Assembly: GCF_003026365.1 (NCBI RefSeq) | Contig: NZ_PYOM01000020.1 | Coordinates: forward strand, 32,337 to 96,336 | Reading direction: 5' to 3' | Source of the DNA: Photobacterium angustum | Lineage (GTDB): Bacteria > Pseudomonadota > Gammaproteobacteria > Enterobacterales > Vibrionaceae | DNA length: 64,000 bases | Part shown: in pieces, positions 17,984-27,775 of the stretch | Numbering within the stretch: the first letter of the stretch is position 1 | Layout of the letters: every line of letters starts with the position of its first letter | Notes under the pieces: generated by a model | Told to the model about the DNA's origin: nothing | Database searches by the model: none | Seen by the model: the letters and a program-made list of their open reading frames with translations, nothing else | Made by a program: the position numbers and the translations under genes

Positions 17984-18013
17984 TATCTATACTAAATTTG
18001 CTAGCTAGATATT

Positions 18014-19864
18014 TTAATACGGCTCTTCAATTGCCAATAAATGATCACGGATCAAACCTAAAAAAACCTCTCCGTATTTTTCTAGTTTACGCTGCCCTAC
18101 TCCGTTCACCGCAAGAAAGTCGCCATTTGACGTCGGTAACCGCTCTGCCATTTCCATTAAGCTAGCATCGTTAAACACCACATAAGGCGGTAGATCTTCT
18201 TCATCAGCAATCGCTTTTCGCAATTTACGTAACTTAGCAAACAATTTTTTATCGTATTGGCGATTCGCGAGTTTATTCACTTTCATGTTACGAGCAATAT
18301 TATCAAGTCGCGGAACAGCAAGTTCTAAACTGATTTCAGCACGTAATAGTGGGCGGGCTTTTTCTGTTAATTGCAGCACGGAGTTACGACTAATATTTTG
18401 AGTTAAGTACCCTAAATGAATTAACTGCCGTAATACACTCACCCAATATTCATGACTGTATTCACGCCCAATACCATAAGTACTCAATTTATCATGTCCA
18501 TGCTCGCGGATACGTTGGTTTTGCATCCCACGAAGCACTTCAACGATATAGGTAATACCGAAACTTTGGTTAACACGGTAGACACAAGACAAGGCTTTTT
18601 GCGCCACTTCGACCGCATTAAACCGTTGTGGCGGATCTAAACACACATCACAGTTACCACATGCCTCATCACGATGCTCACCAAAGTAATGCAGCAATAC
18701 CTGACGACGACAAGTTTGTGCTTCAGCAAAAGCGCCCATCGCATGCAATTTATGACGTTCGACGTCCTTTTGCTGCCCTTCTTCTTTTTCATCTAAGCAA
18801 CGGCGAAGCCATGCTAAATCAGAAGGATCGTAAAACATTACCGCCTCAGCAGGTAAACCATCACGCCCTGCTCGACCGGTTTCTTGGTAATACGACTCGA
18901 TATTACGAGGAATATCAAAATGCACGACATACCGCACATTGGGTTTATTGATCCCCATACCAAAGGCAACAGTGGCTACCACGATATGAATATCATCCCT
19001 TTGAAATGCCTCTTGTACATTGGCTCGCTCAATATGATCTAACCCCGCATGATAGGCCTCTGCACGTATGCCTTTATCTCGCAGTTTTTCACTGATCTGT
19101 TCTACTTTATTACGACTATTGCAATAAATAATACCGCACTGCCCACGCATACCTTCAACATAGCGAATAATTTGTGTTAGCGGTTTATGCTTTTCCCACA
19201 AGGTATAACGAATATTCGGACGATCAAAACTGCCCAGGTACTCATGAGGGGTCTGCAATCCTAGGCGGCTAACAATATCATGGCGGGTTGTTTCATCTGC
19301 CGTTGCAGTTAATGCCATTATCGGTAGGTTTTCAAACGACTGCTTCAATCGCCCGAGTGCGGCATATTCTGGTCTAAAATCATGTCCCCATTGGGAGATA
19401 CAATGCGCTTCATCAACCGCGACCATCGCCAGCGGTACGTCACGCAAACGATCAATAAAATCATACGTTAATACGCGCTCTGGCGAGACATAAACTAGCT
19501 TTACCGTAGCGTCTTTCATCGCATCAAACACGGCGAGGATCTCATCACGCTCCATTGTTGAATTGATATAGGCGGCAGCAACACCATTGGCTTTAAGCTG
19601 ATCGACCTGATCTTTCATCAATGAAATAAGCGGTGAAATAACTAGCGTGATCCCTTCTTTTAACAAAGCAGGGATCTGATAACACAATGACTTACCACCT
19701 CCCGTTGGCATAATCACCAAGCAATCTTCGTCACGATTGACGGCATCAATCACATCCAGTTGACCTACACGAAATTGCTGATAACCGAAAATTTCCTGTA
19801 AAACAGACTCGCTCGTAGACGCTGATAATGCAGAACTAGGTCCATGATGGCAGACGGATGACAT
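18014..19864 (-). CDS. recQ: ATP-dependent DNA helicase RecQ
   Basis: 3'-5' DNA helicase of the RecF recombination and fork-repair pathway. The 616 residues are arranged as two RecA-like domains (Walker A MPTGGGKSLCYQ near 53-64; DEAH in VDEAHCISQWGHDFRPEY; motif VI QETGRAGRDG), a zinc-binding/winged-helix RQC region (Cys at CRRQ, CGNCDVC), and a C-terminal HRDC domain (about 530-605). Length matches E. coli RecQ (about 610). It is a single gene on the minus strand, diverging from rarD. Confidence 0.97.
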   Translation of the reverse strand: MSSVCHHGPSSALSASTSESVLQEIFGYQQFRVGQLDVIDAVNRDEDCLVIMPTGGGKSLCYQIPALLKEGITLVISPLISLMKDQVDQLKANGVAAAYINSTMERDEILAVFDAMKDATVKLVYVSPERVLTYDFIDRLRDVPLAMVAVDEAHCISQWGHDFRPEYAALGRLKQSFENLPIMALTATADETTRHDIVSRLGLQTPHEYLGSFDRPNIRYTLWEKHKPLTQIIRYVEGMRGQCGIIYCNSRNKVEQISEKLRDKGIRAEAYHAGLDHIERANVQEAFQRDDIHIVVATVAFGMGINKPNVRYVVHFDIPRNIESYYQETGRAGRDGLPAEAVMFYDPSDLAWLRRCLDEKEEGQQKDVERHKLHAMGAFAEAQTCRRQVLLHYFGEHRDEACGNCDVCLDPPQRFNAVEVAQKALSCVYRVNQSFGITYIVEVLRGMQNQRIREHGHDKLSTYGIGREYSHEYWVSVLRQLIHLGYLTQNISRNSVLQLTEKARPLLRAEISLELAVPRLDNIARNMKVNKLANRQYDKKLFAKLRKLRKAIADEEDLPPYVVFNDASLMEMAERLPTSNGDFLAVNGVGQRKLEKYGEVFLGLIRDHLLAIEEPY

Positions 19865-20068
19865 GGTAAGTCTCTTGGCTAAACGGGGCGTTCATTCTAT
19901 ACCTAAAGCCCCCTTTGATGCGAGGTAGTAACTTGGCAATCAATTAAAAACTCAGTGCTCTTATTTTCTATTTTCTCTTTAGCGATAAAATAAAGACTGG
20001 TAAATCAAGCCATCTTATTTATATACTGCTTTAGAATAAAAATTAACCAATGTTAGATTTGGAGTTTC

Positions 20069-20974
20069 ATGGAAGATAACAACAATCTCGCTAAGCGTGG
20101 GATCATTCTCGCTATTTCTGCCTATACCATGTGGGGTATAGCGCCGCTCTACTTCAAATCCATTGCCAGCGTTACTCCACTCGAAATACTGAGTCATCGT
20201 GTGATTTGGTCGTTCTTCTTCCTAGCACTCATTATTGCATTCAGTCGCCAGTGGGTGCGTGTCAAAGCCGTTTTCACTCAACCAAAAACACTTTTTCTAC
20301 TCACAATCTCTGCGTTACTTGTCGGTTGTAATTGGCTTATTTTCATCTGGGCGGTCAATAACAATCACCTTTTGGATGCCAGTTTAGGCTACTACATTAA
20401 CCCTTTGTTAAATGTGCTATTAGGCATGCTGTTACTAGGTGAGAGACTACGTCGCTTACAGTGGGGGGCGGTTTTAATCGCTGCGGTCGGTGTTATTGCC
20501 GAGCTCATTCAATTTGGGTCATTACCTTGGATTGCCTTTGCGCTTGCGACCAGTTTTGGGTTTTATGGTCTATTACGCAAAAAAATCAATATTGATGCTC
20601 AAACCGGCTTATTTATTGAAACCTTTATGTTGTTACCATTAGCCGCTATTTATCTATTTTTTATCAGTAGCAGCCCAACAGCTAATCTGACAGATAATTC
20701 TTTAGATCTCAATTTACTGTTAGTCGCAGCAGGTATTGTCACGACCTTGCCTTTACTGTGTTTTACGGGTGCCGCAACGAAATTAAAGCTGTCTACCTTA
20801 GGTTTTCTACAATATATCGGCCCTAGTTTGATGTTCGTATTAGCGACTTTTATTTATAAAGAGCCGTTTAAATTAGAACATGGCATTACCTTTGGCTGTA
20901 TTTGGTTAGCGCTGTTGTTATTTAGTATTGATGGGATCCGAACTCATCAACAATCATCGAATAATAAAAATTAG
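20069..20974 (+). CDS. rarD: EamA-type transporter RarD
   Basis: A 301-residue inner-membrane protein with about ten hydrophobic helices, of the RarD branch of the drug/metabolite transporter superfamily. The N-terminal region AYTMWGIAPLYFKSI and LEILSHRVIWSFFF are characteristic. An RBS (GGAG) precedes the ATG. The substrate is unknown; the name comes from chloramphenicol sensitivity in relatives. In E. coli rarD is also close to uvrD and recQ, so the neighbourhood is conserved. Confidence 0.93.
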   Translation: MEDNNNLAKRGIILAISAYTMWGIAPLYFKSIASVTPLEILSHRVIWSFFFLALIIAFSRQWVRVKAVFTQPKTLFLLTISALLVGCNWLIFIWAVNNNHLLDASLGYYINPLLNVLLGMLLLGERLRRLQWGAVLIAAVGVIAELIQFGSLPWIAFALATSFGFYGLLRKKINIDAQTGLFIETFMLLPLAAIYLFFISSSPTANLTDNSLDLNLLLVAAGIVTTLPLLCFTGAATKLKLSTLGFLQYIGPSLMFVLATFIYKEPFKLEHGITFGCIWLALLLFSIDGIRTHQQSSNNKN

Positions 20975-21102
20975 CGGCTAGCTTGTTTGCCTTTAGATAA
21001 TCATTCGACATGTATGATAGAACTCTCATTTTTATTATCTAACTCAAGTAAATAAAAGTATAAAATAGCGTTCAGTTAGCGACATTACTCCACTCATAAG
21101 GA

Positions 21103-22872
21103 TTGACGATGCCAAGGTTTACCTCCGCTACAGCCTTTTTATTGAGTGTTTGTTGTTTTTCATTTCCAGCATTAGCCAATGAAGCTCAACAAGCCTCTGA
21201 TCATATTGAACCAGAGCCGAGTGTTAACCAACAATCACAACCGTTGGTTTCAGGTACAGAGTGGATGATCGCCACAGCCAATGCCTATGCCAGTCAAGCT
21301 GGGGCTGATATTTTACGTCAGGGTGGCAGTGCTGTTGATGCAATGATCACCGCGCAGCTAATATTAGGCTTGGTTGAGCCACAGTCATCCGGGATCGGTG
21401 GTGGCGGATTTTTGGTGTATTGGGATAATGATAAACACCAAATGACGACATTTGATGGTCGAGAAACGGCTCCTTTTGCTGCGACTCCCCGTTTGTTTCA
21501 AGACAATCAAGGTCAGCCACTAAAATTCTATGATGCCGTTGTCGGCGGACGATCTGTAGGTACTCCAGGTACGATTAAACTGCTTTGGCGCAGTCATCAA
21601 CAATACGGAAAATTGCCGTGGAAAACGCTGTTTCTTCCTGCGATCAAATTAGCCAAAGAAGGATTTATTGTCAGCCCTCGGCTTGCTGCAATGGTTGAAA
21701 ATGATGCAAAAAATCTTCGTCGCTATCCAGAAACTAAAGCCTACTTTTTTGACGCACAAGGTAAACCGCTTCAAGCAGGGAGTAAGTTAGTTAATAACGC
21801 TTATTCAAACACCTTACGTCAAGTTGCTGATTATGGCCCAAAAGCCTTTTATCAAGGCGATATTGCGCGAGATATTGTTAATACCGTACAGAACGCAGAA
21901 GGTAATCCAGGGGTGTTAAACACGATGGATCTCGCCAGCTACAGCGTTAAACAACGTGAGCCTATTTGTGCACCTTATCGTCAGTATCAAATTTGTGGAA
22001 TGGGGCCACCCAGCTCTGGCGCATTAACCTTGGGGCAAATATTAGCCATGCTCAATCATTATCCCTTGGATAAGCTCGGTGCTGATAACGTCAAAAGTTG
22101 GCAATTAATTGGTGATGCCTCCCGTTTAGCTTTTGCTGATCGCGGTCGCTATATGGCAGACAGTGATTATGTGCCGATGCCGGTCCGTGGCTTACTCGAT
22201 CCCAACTACCTTGCCGAGCGTGCTAAATTACTCGATGGAAATAAAGCATTAACCCAAGTAAAAGCGGGGATGCCACCTTGGAATCATGCCAATAACCGCG
22301 CCAGTGATGAAGCTATCGAACTGCCTTCTACCAGCCATTTATCCATTGTAGATAAAGAAGGTAATGTGGTTTCACTGACCTCGACGATTGAAAACAGGTT
22401 TGGTTCACGTTTAATGGTCAGGGGATTTCTACTCAATAATGAATTAACGGACTTTTCATTCCGTAGCCAAATTGATGGTATTCCTGTTGCTAACCGAATT
22501 GAACCGGGTAAACGACCTCGCTCGTCAATGACACCCACGATTGTCATGAAAAACAACCAGCCAGTGCTAGCCATCGGCTCACCCGGAGGAAGTCAGATCA
22601 TTGGTTATCTCGCAAAAACCTTAGTCGCGTATATTGATTGGGGGATGGATTTACAACAAGCGATCAACTTACCGAATATGAATAATCGCTTCGGTACCTT
22701 TGAACTTGAAATAAACACGCCTGCGGCAGAGTGGGCGCCAAAGCTTGAGAAGCTAGGTTATAAAATCCAAATCAAAGATCTAAATTCAGGTATTCAAGCG
22801 ATAAGTATTGCGCCAAATAAGCTTATGGGAGCAGCCGATCCTCGTCGAGAAGGTAAAGTTATCAGCCAATAA
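21103..22872 (+). CDS. ggt: Gamma-glutamyltranspeptidase
   Basis: Periplasmic enzyme that removes or transfers the gamma-glutamyl group of glutathione. The 589-residue precursor has a signal peptide (about 1-25, ending ALA) and matures by self-cleavage before the catalytic Thr 410 (in LPSTSHLSIVD), giving large and small subunits. Other family segments are GGSAVDAMITAQL, SSGIGGGGFLVY, FDGRETAP and the small-subunit loop GSPGGSQI. An RBS (AAGGA) lies upstream. The shared terminator at 22897-22940 follows, with uvrD convergent. The pairing with rarD is probably not functional. Confidence 0.96.
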   Translation: MTMPRFTSATAFLLSVCCFSFPALANEAQQASDHIEPEPSVNQQSQPLVSGTEWMIATANAYASQAGADILRQGGSAVDAMITAQLILGLVEPQSSGIGGGGFLVYWDNDKHQMTTFDGRETAPFAATPRLFQDNQGQPLKFYDAVVGGRSVGTPGTIKLLWRSHQQYGKLPWKTLFLPAIKLAKEGFIVSPRLAAMVENDAKNLRRYPETKAYFFDAQGKPLQAGSKLVNNAYSNTLRQVADYGPKAFYQGDIARDIVNTVQNAEGNPGVLNTMDLASYSVKQREPICAPYRQYQICGMGPPSSGALTLGQILAMLNHYPLDKLGADNVKSWQLIGDASRLAFADRGRYMADSDYVPMPVRGLLDPNYLAERAKLLDGNKALTQVKAGMPPWNHANNRASDEAIELPSTSHLSIVDKEGNVVSLTSTIENRFGSRLMVRGFLLNNELTDFSFRSQIDGIPVANRIEPGKRPRSSMTPTIVMKNNQPVLAIGSPGGSQIIGYLAKTLVAYIDWGMDLQQAINLPNMNNRFGTFELEINTPAAEWAPKLEKLGYKIQIKDLNSGIQAISIAPNKLMGAADPRREGKVISQ

Positions 22873-22896
22873 TCGCGCGCAAATACACAAATAAAA

Positions 22897-22940
22897 GCAA
22901 AAAGCCCAGCACTCAAGATGATTGCTGGGCTTTATTTTTA
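22897..22940. terminator. Bidirectional terminator between ggt and uvrD
   Basis: Stem AAAGCCCAGCA / TGCTGGGCTTT (22901-22933) with an 11-base loop and T/A tracts on both flanks serves the convergent ggt and uvrD. Confidence 0.88.
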
Positions 22941-22970
22941 AGTATTACGATCAATTAAGAATGCATGTAA

Positions 22971-25142
22971 TTACATTGGTGTAAGCTTGGCGTACTGAGT
23001 CACCAACCACTTAATACCTTCACCATTAAACGCTACTTGCACACGGCTTTGTGCGCCACTGCCTTCAAAGTTAATGATGGTGCCTTCACCAAATTTTGGA
23101 TGTTCAACACGCTGACCTAGGTTAAAACCTGTCTCATTAAAGTTGTTATTCACCTGTGTTTGGCTAAAACGACCACTGCTTGCTGGTCGTGACACTTGCG
23201 CTTTCATGCGGACTTCTTCGACGAACTGGTCGGGAATTTCGCGGATAAAGCGTGAAGGTTTATGGAAGTTATCTTTACCGTATAAACGACGCATTTCAGC
23301 ATACGTGATATACAGTTTTTGCATTGCACGGGTCATCCCCACGTAACACAAACGACGCTCTTCTTCTAAACGTCCCACTTCCTCTGTGGTACGTGAGCTT
23401 GGGAACATCCCCTCTTCTACGCCCACCATAAACACCACTGGGAACTCTAGACCTTTAGCACTGTGCATCGTCATCAGCTGCACCGCATCTTCAAAGTCAT
23501 CCGCCTGACCATCACCCGCTTCTAATGCTGCATGAGCTAAGAAGGCCGCAAGTGGCGTCATGCTTTCAGCTTCTTCTGGAATTTCAAACTGACGAGTTGC
23601 TGTGACCAATTCTTCTAAGTTTTCAATACGGGCTTGGGCTTTTTCGCCTTTTTCTTGCTCGTACATTGCACGTAAACCAGAATTTCGAATGACTTCATCG
23701 GTCTGTTGGTACATTGGCAAGTCGGCGGTATCGTCTTCAAGAGCATTAATCAGCTCGATAAAACGACGTAATGAATTCGCCGCACGGCCTGCTAAAACTT
23801 GCTCTTCAAGCAAGGCAATACTCGATTGCCACATGGTTAAACCACGATCGCGAGCAGCTAAACGAATCGTCTCTAACGTGCGATCGCCCAAACCGCGCGT
23901 CGGGGTATTAACTACACGCTCAAACGAGGCATCATCATTACGATTGGAGATTAAGCGCATGTAAGACAACGCATCTTTTATCTCTTGGCGCTCGAAGAAT
24001 CGCATACCGCCGTAGATACGGTACGGCAGTCCAGCTTGAATTAATGCTTCTTCTAATACGCGAGATTGGGCATTACTACGGTACAAGAAAGCCGTTTCGT
24101 TTAGGCTGCCACCTTGATCGCGCCATTCTTTGATTTTACCCACCGCAAAACGTGCTTCATCGAGCTCGTTAAACGCAGAATAAAGCGAAATCGGCTCACC
24201 TTCACCACCGTCAGTCCAAAGTTTCTTGCCCATACGCTCGTTGTTATTGGCAATCAACTCATTGGCTGCATTTAGAATATTGCCGGTCGAACGGTAATTT
24301 TGTTCAAGGAAAATCGACGACGCATCTTTAAATTCATTTAAGAAACGCTGAATATTTTCAATTTTTGCCCCACGCCAACCATAAATAGACTGGTCGTCAT
24401 CACCCACGATCATCACATGGCAATCAGGTCCAGCCATTAAGCGTAACCACGCAAACTGAATGCTGTTGGTATCTTGAAACTCGTCAACCAGAATGTGCTT
24501 AAAGCGTGCTTGGTAATGTTCACGGATATGCTTGTTATCGCGCAATAACTCGTAAGATCGCAGCAATAGTTCAGCAAAATCGACCATACCCGCACGATCG
24601 CACGCTTCTTGATAAGCGGTGTAAATACGCAGCCAAGTTTGCTCTACAGGATCGCTATAGGTTTCAGCGTGTTTAGGACGTAAGCCTTCATCTTTCTTCG
24701 CATTGATATACCAAGCAGCCTGACGAGCAGGCCAATGCTTTTCATCTAGATTCTGAGCTTTGATCAAGCGGCGCAATAAACGCATCTGATCATCAGAATC
24801 TAAAATATTAAAATCTTCCGGCAAACGCGCATCAAGGTAATGAGCACGCAGCATGCGGTGACATAGTCCGTGGAATGTACCATTCCACATCCCCGCACTT
24901 GAGCCATGCATTAACTCATTAATACGCCCACGCATTTCTGCGGCCGCTTTGTTGGTAAAGGTCACCGACATGATCGAATACGGTGATGCTTGCTCTACTG
25001 ATAACAACCAAGCAATGCGATGAACCAGCACTCGTGTCTTACCACTACCGGCGCCAGCCAATACGAGGTGGTTACCCAACGGCGCTGCCACCGCTTCTCT
25101 TTGTTTATCATTGAGCCCGTCTAATAGGAGTGAAACGTCCAT
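22971..25142 (-). CDS. uvrD: DNA helicase II
   Basis: Superfamily 1 helicase for mismatch repair and nucleotide excision repair. The 723 residues show Walker A AGAGSGKT (near 29-36), the Q motif LNDKQREAVAAP, motif II VDEFQDTNSIQF, GDDDQSIYGWRGA, and motif VI YVGMTRAMQKLYITYA. The C-terminal tail (about 660-723) contains the GQRVEHPKFGEGTI segment, the Tudor-like domain that contacts RNA polymerase in E. coli. Length matches UvrD (720). In E. coli uvrD lies just downstream of yigB; here the bufferin-type operon separates them. Confidence 0.97.
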   Translation of the reverse strand: MDVSLLLDGLNDKQREAVAAPLGNHLVLAGAGSGKTRVLVHRIAWLLSVEQASPYSIMSVTFTNKAAAEMRGRINELMHGSSAGMWNGTFHGLCHRMLRAHYLDARLPEDFNILDSDDQMRLLRRLIKAQNLDEKHWPARQAAWYINAKKDEGLRPKHAETYSDPVEQTWLRIYTAYQEACDRAGMVDFAELLLRSYELLRDNKHIREHYQARFKHILVDEFQDTNSIQFAWLRLMAGPDCHVMIVGDDDQSIYGWRGAKIENIQRFLNEFKDASSIFLEQNYRSTGNILNAANELIANNNERMGKKLWTDGGEGEPISLYSAFNELDEARFAVGKIKEWRDQGGSLNETAFLYRSNAQSRVLEEALIQAGLPYRIYGGMRFFERQEIKDALSYMRLISNRNDDASFERVVNTPTRGLGDRTLETIRLAARDRGLTMWQSSIALLEEQVLAGRAANSLRRFIELINALEDDTADLPMYQQTDEVIRNSGLRAMYEQEKGEKAQARIENLEELVTATRQFEIPEEAESMTPLAAFLAHAALEAGDGQADDFEDAVQLMTMHSAKGLEFPVVFMVGVEEGMFPSSRTTEEVGRLEEERRLCYVGMTRAMQKLYITYAEMRRLYGKDNFHKPSRFIREIPDQFVEEVRMKAQVSRPASSGRFSQTQVNNNFNETGFNLGQRVEHPKFGEGTIINFEGSGAQSRVQVAFNGEGIKWLVTQYAKLTPM

Positions 25143-25354
25143 CGCTATCTACTGGTTATTTATACAATGGTGATGATTATAACAGCACGAAAAAAGATTG
25201 CCTCGATATCTTCACCTTTCCTTGGTGCTGAAAATTGTTTTAATTTTAATCATTTTTTCGCAATAAATCTCAGCCTTCCCCTTTCCTATTAAACAGAGCG
25301 TTTAATGCCACATAAAAATCAGCCAACTACGTTATATCTCAAGAGGATTTCATC

Positions 25355-25618
25355 ATGAACAACGTAAACAAACTTGCACTCGCATCAGCCATGACAGGTC
25401 TTATCGCATTAGCAGGTACAGTAGCCTCAACTTCTGCCGTTGCTGGCGAAGCAAAAGAAAAATGTTATGGGGTGGTGAAAGCAGGAAAAAATGACTGCGC
25501 GACCAAAACCACATCATGCGCAGGCTCAGCCAAAGAAGATGGTCAAAAAGATGCCTTCATTGTCATGCCTAAAGGGCTTTGCGATCGCCTTCATGGTGGT
25601 TCAACAGAGTCTGCATAA
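25355..25618 (+). CDS. bufA: DUF2282 bufferin-type RiPP precursor (BufA-like)
   Basis: A secreted 87-residue peptide precursor. It has a long signal sequence (1-30, cleavage after SAVA) and a mature part with four Cys (37, 48, 55, 76) in the DUF2282 arrangement KCYGVVKAGKNDCA, SCAGSA and MPKGLCD. In this family a DUF692/MNIO enzyme oxidises Cys residues, and the product binds copper; characterised members are called bufferins. An RBS AAGAGG lies 9 nt before the ATG. The stop overlaps the next gene (TAATG), so it is the first gene of a four-gene operon. The exact modification and metal here are inferred from the family. Confidence 0.85.
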   Translation: MNNVNKLALASAMTGLIALAGTVASTSAVAGEAKEKCYGVVKAGKNDCATKTTSCAGSAKEDGQKDAFIVMPKGLCDRLHGGSTESA

Positions 25619-26481
25619 TGAGCTATCCATTATTAACGGATATGGTTGGGGTGGGTTTACGCTCACCTCATCACCAACCGATTATCGAGCAACGTCCGGA
25701 TATCGGCTGGCTTGAAATTCACAGTGAAAACTATTTCAACCGCTATACACCTCAATATCAACAACTGTTAGCCATCATCGAGCATTACCCGATGAGTTGT
25801 CATGGTATTGGACTATCCCTTGGCTCAGTCGATCCGATTAACTGTGAGCATTTAAAGCAACTGAAACAACTCATTGAAGTTGTTAATCCTTTTGCGGTTT
25901 CAGATCACCTCAGTTGGAGTTCAGTTAACGGTCAATACTTTAACGATTTACTGCCTCTACCATATACAGAGCAAGCGCTTGATGTTTTCTGTACGCATGT
26001 CGAACAAGTGCAAGATTACCTCAACAGACAATTATTAATTGAAAACCCATCGAGCTATCTCAGTTTTAAGCACTCAGTTATACCGGAATGGGAGTTTCTA
26101 ACTGCTGTTCAACAACGCACAGGATGTGGCTTGTTATTAGATTTAAACAATCTTTACGTCAATAGCTTTAACCATCAGTTTGATTGCCGAACGTATTTAG
26201 ATGCCATCAATCCCGATACGGTAAAAGAGATCCACCTTGCAGGCTTTACGGTGAAACCATTCCCTGAAGGGGAAATATGGATTGATACCCATAGCAAGCC
26301 GGTAAGTGAGCCTGTATGGCAACTTTATCGTCAATGGATACAGCAAAATGGTAAGCATACTCCAACCTTAATAGAGTGGGATGCAGAGTTACCATCATTA
26401 GAGATACTCCTTGCTGAAGCGGCTAAAGCGAACGCGTTCCTCCAACGAGAACATCACCATGAAATATGCTGTCAACAATGA
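25618..26481 (+). CDS. bufB: DUF692 multinuclear iron oxidase (BufB-like)
   Basis: A 287-residue TIM-barrel protein of the MNIO (DUF692) family, which uses a cluster of non-haem irons to modify Cys in RiPP precursors. The ATG at 25618 overlaps the bufA stop by one base and is preferred to upstream in-frame codons, because the family starts close to VGVGLRSPH. Family segments with metal-ligand candidates include LEIHSENYF, SDHLSW, IENPSSYL, LLLDLNNLYVN, EIHLAGF, DTHSKPV and IEWDAELP. The partner gene downstream overlaps it. The substrate is almost certainly the upstream DUF2282 peptide. Confidence 0.88.
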   Translation: MSYPLLTDMVGVGLRSPHHQPIIEQRPDIGWLEIHSENYFNRYTPQYQQLLAIIEHYPMSCHGIGLSLGSVDPINCEHLKQLKQLIEVVNPFAVSDHLSWSSVNGQYFNDLLPLPYTEQALDVFCTHVEQVQDYLNRQLLIENPSSYLSFKHSVIPEWEFLTAVQQRTGCGLLLDLNNLYVNSFNHQFDCRTYLDAINPDTVKEIHLAGFTVKPFPEGEIWIDTHSKPVSEPVWQLYRQWIQQNGKHTPTLIEWDAELPSLEILLAEAAKANAFLQREHHHEICCQQ

Positions 26482-27268
26482 ACTGCACCAGCTCCAAAGC
26501 ACCTTTTCCGATGCGCTGCGATATAAACACAGCGATGCGTCTACGACGATAAAAGCCACCACCTTTAGTGCCGAGCAACACCTACAAATTTATCGAAATA
26601 ATTTTATTTTGAGTTTAACCGATATTCTTTCGGCAACGTATCCCGCAGTCCTTGCGATGATCGGTCATGACTGTTTTGTTCAACTGGCGCGATTACACAT
26701 ACTACATTCTCCCTTAACGCAAGGCGATGTGAGCCATTACGGTGAAGGGTTTCATCGCACCATTGCAAATAATGAAACCATCAACAAAGCCTTACCGTAT
26801 TTATCGGATCTTGCTCAACTCGAATGGTACCGAGATATTGTCAGCCGCATGCCGTCACAACAACACGGTTTTCCATTTGAAAAATTACAATACCTTCAAA
26901 ATGCAGATGCCTTTGGACAAAGCTATTTTCATATTCCTGCGGCAACCTATGTTTTGACCAGCCAGTATAGTGTCGGGGATTTGTGGCATATTGTAGATGG
27001 TGAAAGGCTCAACCATCACTCATCAGAGTTTTCTAGCGCTGATGATCCATTGGCAGCACTTGATATCGATCAGCCACAAACCGTGGTTATTCAATTACGT
27101 GGAAACGAAATATTAACGCAGGTCATCTCTTCAGATCTCAAGGCGTTAATCATTCACTGCCAACAACAAAAATCACTTCAACAAGCCTCTCCACAGATGC
27201 TTGAACAACTACCTTTATTATTTGAATATCAACTCACCGACGATATCGTGGAGGCAAACGATGGATAG
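26459..27268 (+). CDS. bufC: DUF2063 partner protein (BufC-like)
   Basis: A 269-residue protein with an N-terminal DUF2063 domain (about 10-100; EQHLQIYRNNFILSLTDILSATYPAV) and a C-terminal beta-rich domain. In MNIO systems this partner is thought to bind the precursor leader and deliver it to the DUF692 enzyme. The start at 26459 overlaps bufB by 23 nt; an earlier in-frame codon at 26411 would make a longer overlap and adds a Lys/Arg-rich stretch not typical of the family. The older label 'putative DNA-binding domain' for DUF2063 should not be taken literally here. Confidence 0.82.
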   Translation: MKYAVNNELHQLQSTFSDALRYKHSDASTTIKATTFSAEQHLQIYRNNFILSLTDILSATYPAVLAMIGHDCFVQLARLHILHSPLTQGDVSHYGEGFHRTIANNETINKALPYLSDLAQLEWYRDIVSRMPSQQHGFPFEKLQYLQNADAFGQSYFHIPAATYVLTSQYSVGDLWHIVDGERLNHHSSEFSSADDPLAALDIDQPQTVVIQLRGNEILTQVISSDLKALIIHCQQQKSLQQASPQMLEQLPLLFEYQLTDDIVEANDG

Positions 27269-27713
27269 TTTTATTCGCAGTATCGACCCTTTTTTCTCAC
27301 GGCTAACCACCCCTTTTATCCCGCTTGTGTTGCTCTTTACTCGCCTCTGGGTTGCATGGGTATTTTTTCAATCTGGTATGATCAAATACTCAAGTTGGGA
27401 CAGTACCTTATACCTTTTTGAATACGAGTATCATGTACCTTTATTACCATGGTACTGGGCGGCATATATTGGTACTGCGGTTGAAGTCTTTATCCCTATT
27501 TTTCTCACTCTGGGACTATTTACTCGTCCGATGGCTTTAGTACTTTTTGGATTTAACATCATGGCAGTCGTTTCCTATCCAGCACTTTGGGAAAAAGGAT
27601 TTTATGATCACCAACTGTGGGGAATGATGCTACTCACTAATGTGATATGGGGAGCGGGAAGTCTCTCTTTTGATCACTTCTTTAATCGTGGCCACCTTCA
27701 TCATTCTTACTGA
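27261..27713 (+). CDS. DoxX family membrane protein of the bufferin-type operon
   Basis: A 150-residue inner-membrane protein with about four helices. It has the DoxX signatures LLFTRLWVAWVFFQSGMIK and LTLGLFTRPMALVLFGFN. The ATG at 27261 follows GGAGG by 7 nt and overlaps the bufC stop by 8 nt, so it is translationally coupled. DoxX proteins commonly close DUF2282-DUF692-DUF2063 operons, where their role is not settled; a redox or quinone-linked role is guessed. A bidirectional terminator follows. Confidence 0.85.
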   Translation: MDSFIRSIDPFFSRLTTPFIPLVLLFTRLWVAWVFFQSGMIKYSSWDSTLYLFEYEYHVPLLPWYWAAYIGTAVEVFIPIFLTLGLFTRPMALVLFGFNIMAVVSYPALWEKGFYDHQLWGMMLLTNVIWGAGSLSFDHFFNRGHLHHSY

Positions 27714-27745
27714 ATATCGATTAAGGCTTAATATGCTATACACAA

Positions 27746-27775
27746 TAAAAAAGCGACCCATGGTCGCTTTTTTTA
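27746..27775. terminator. Bidirectional terminator between the buf operon and yigB
   Basis: Stem AGCGACC / GGTCGCT (27752-27768) has A and T tracts on either side, serving both convergent transcripts. Confidence 0.88.
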
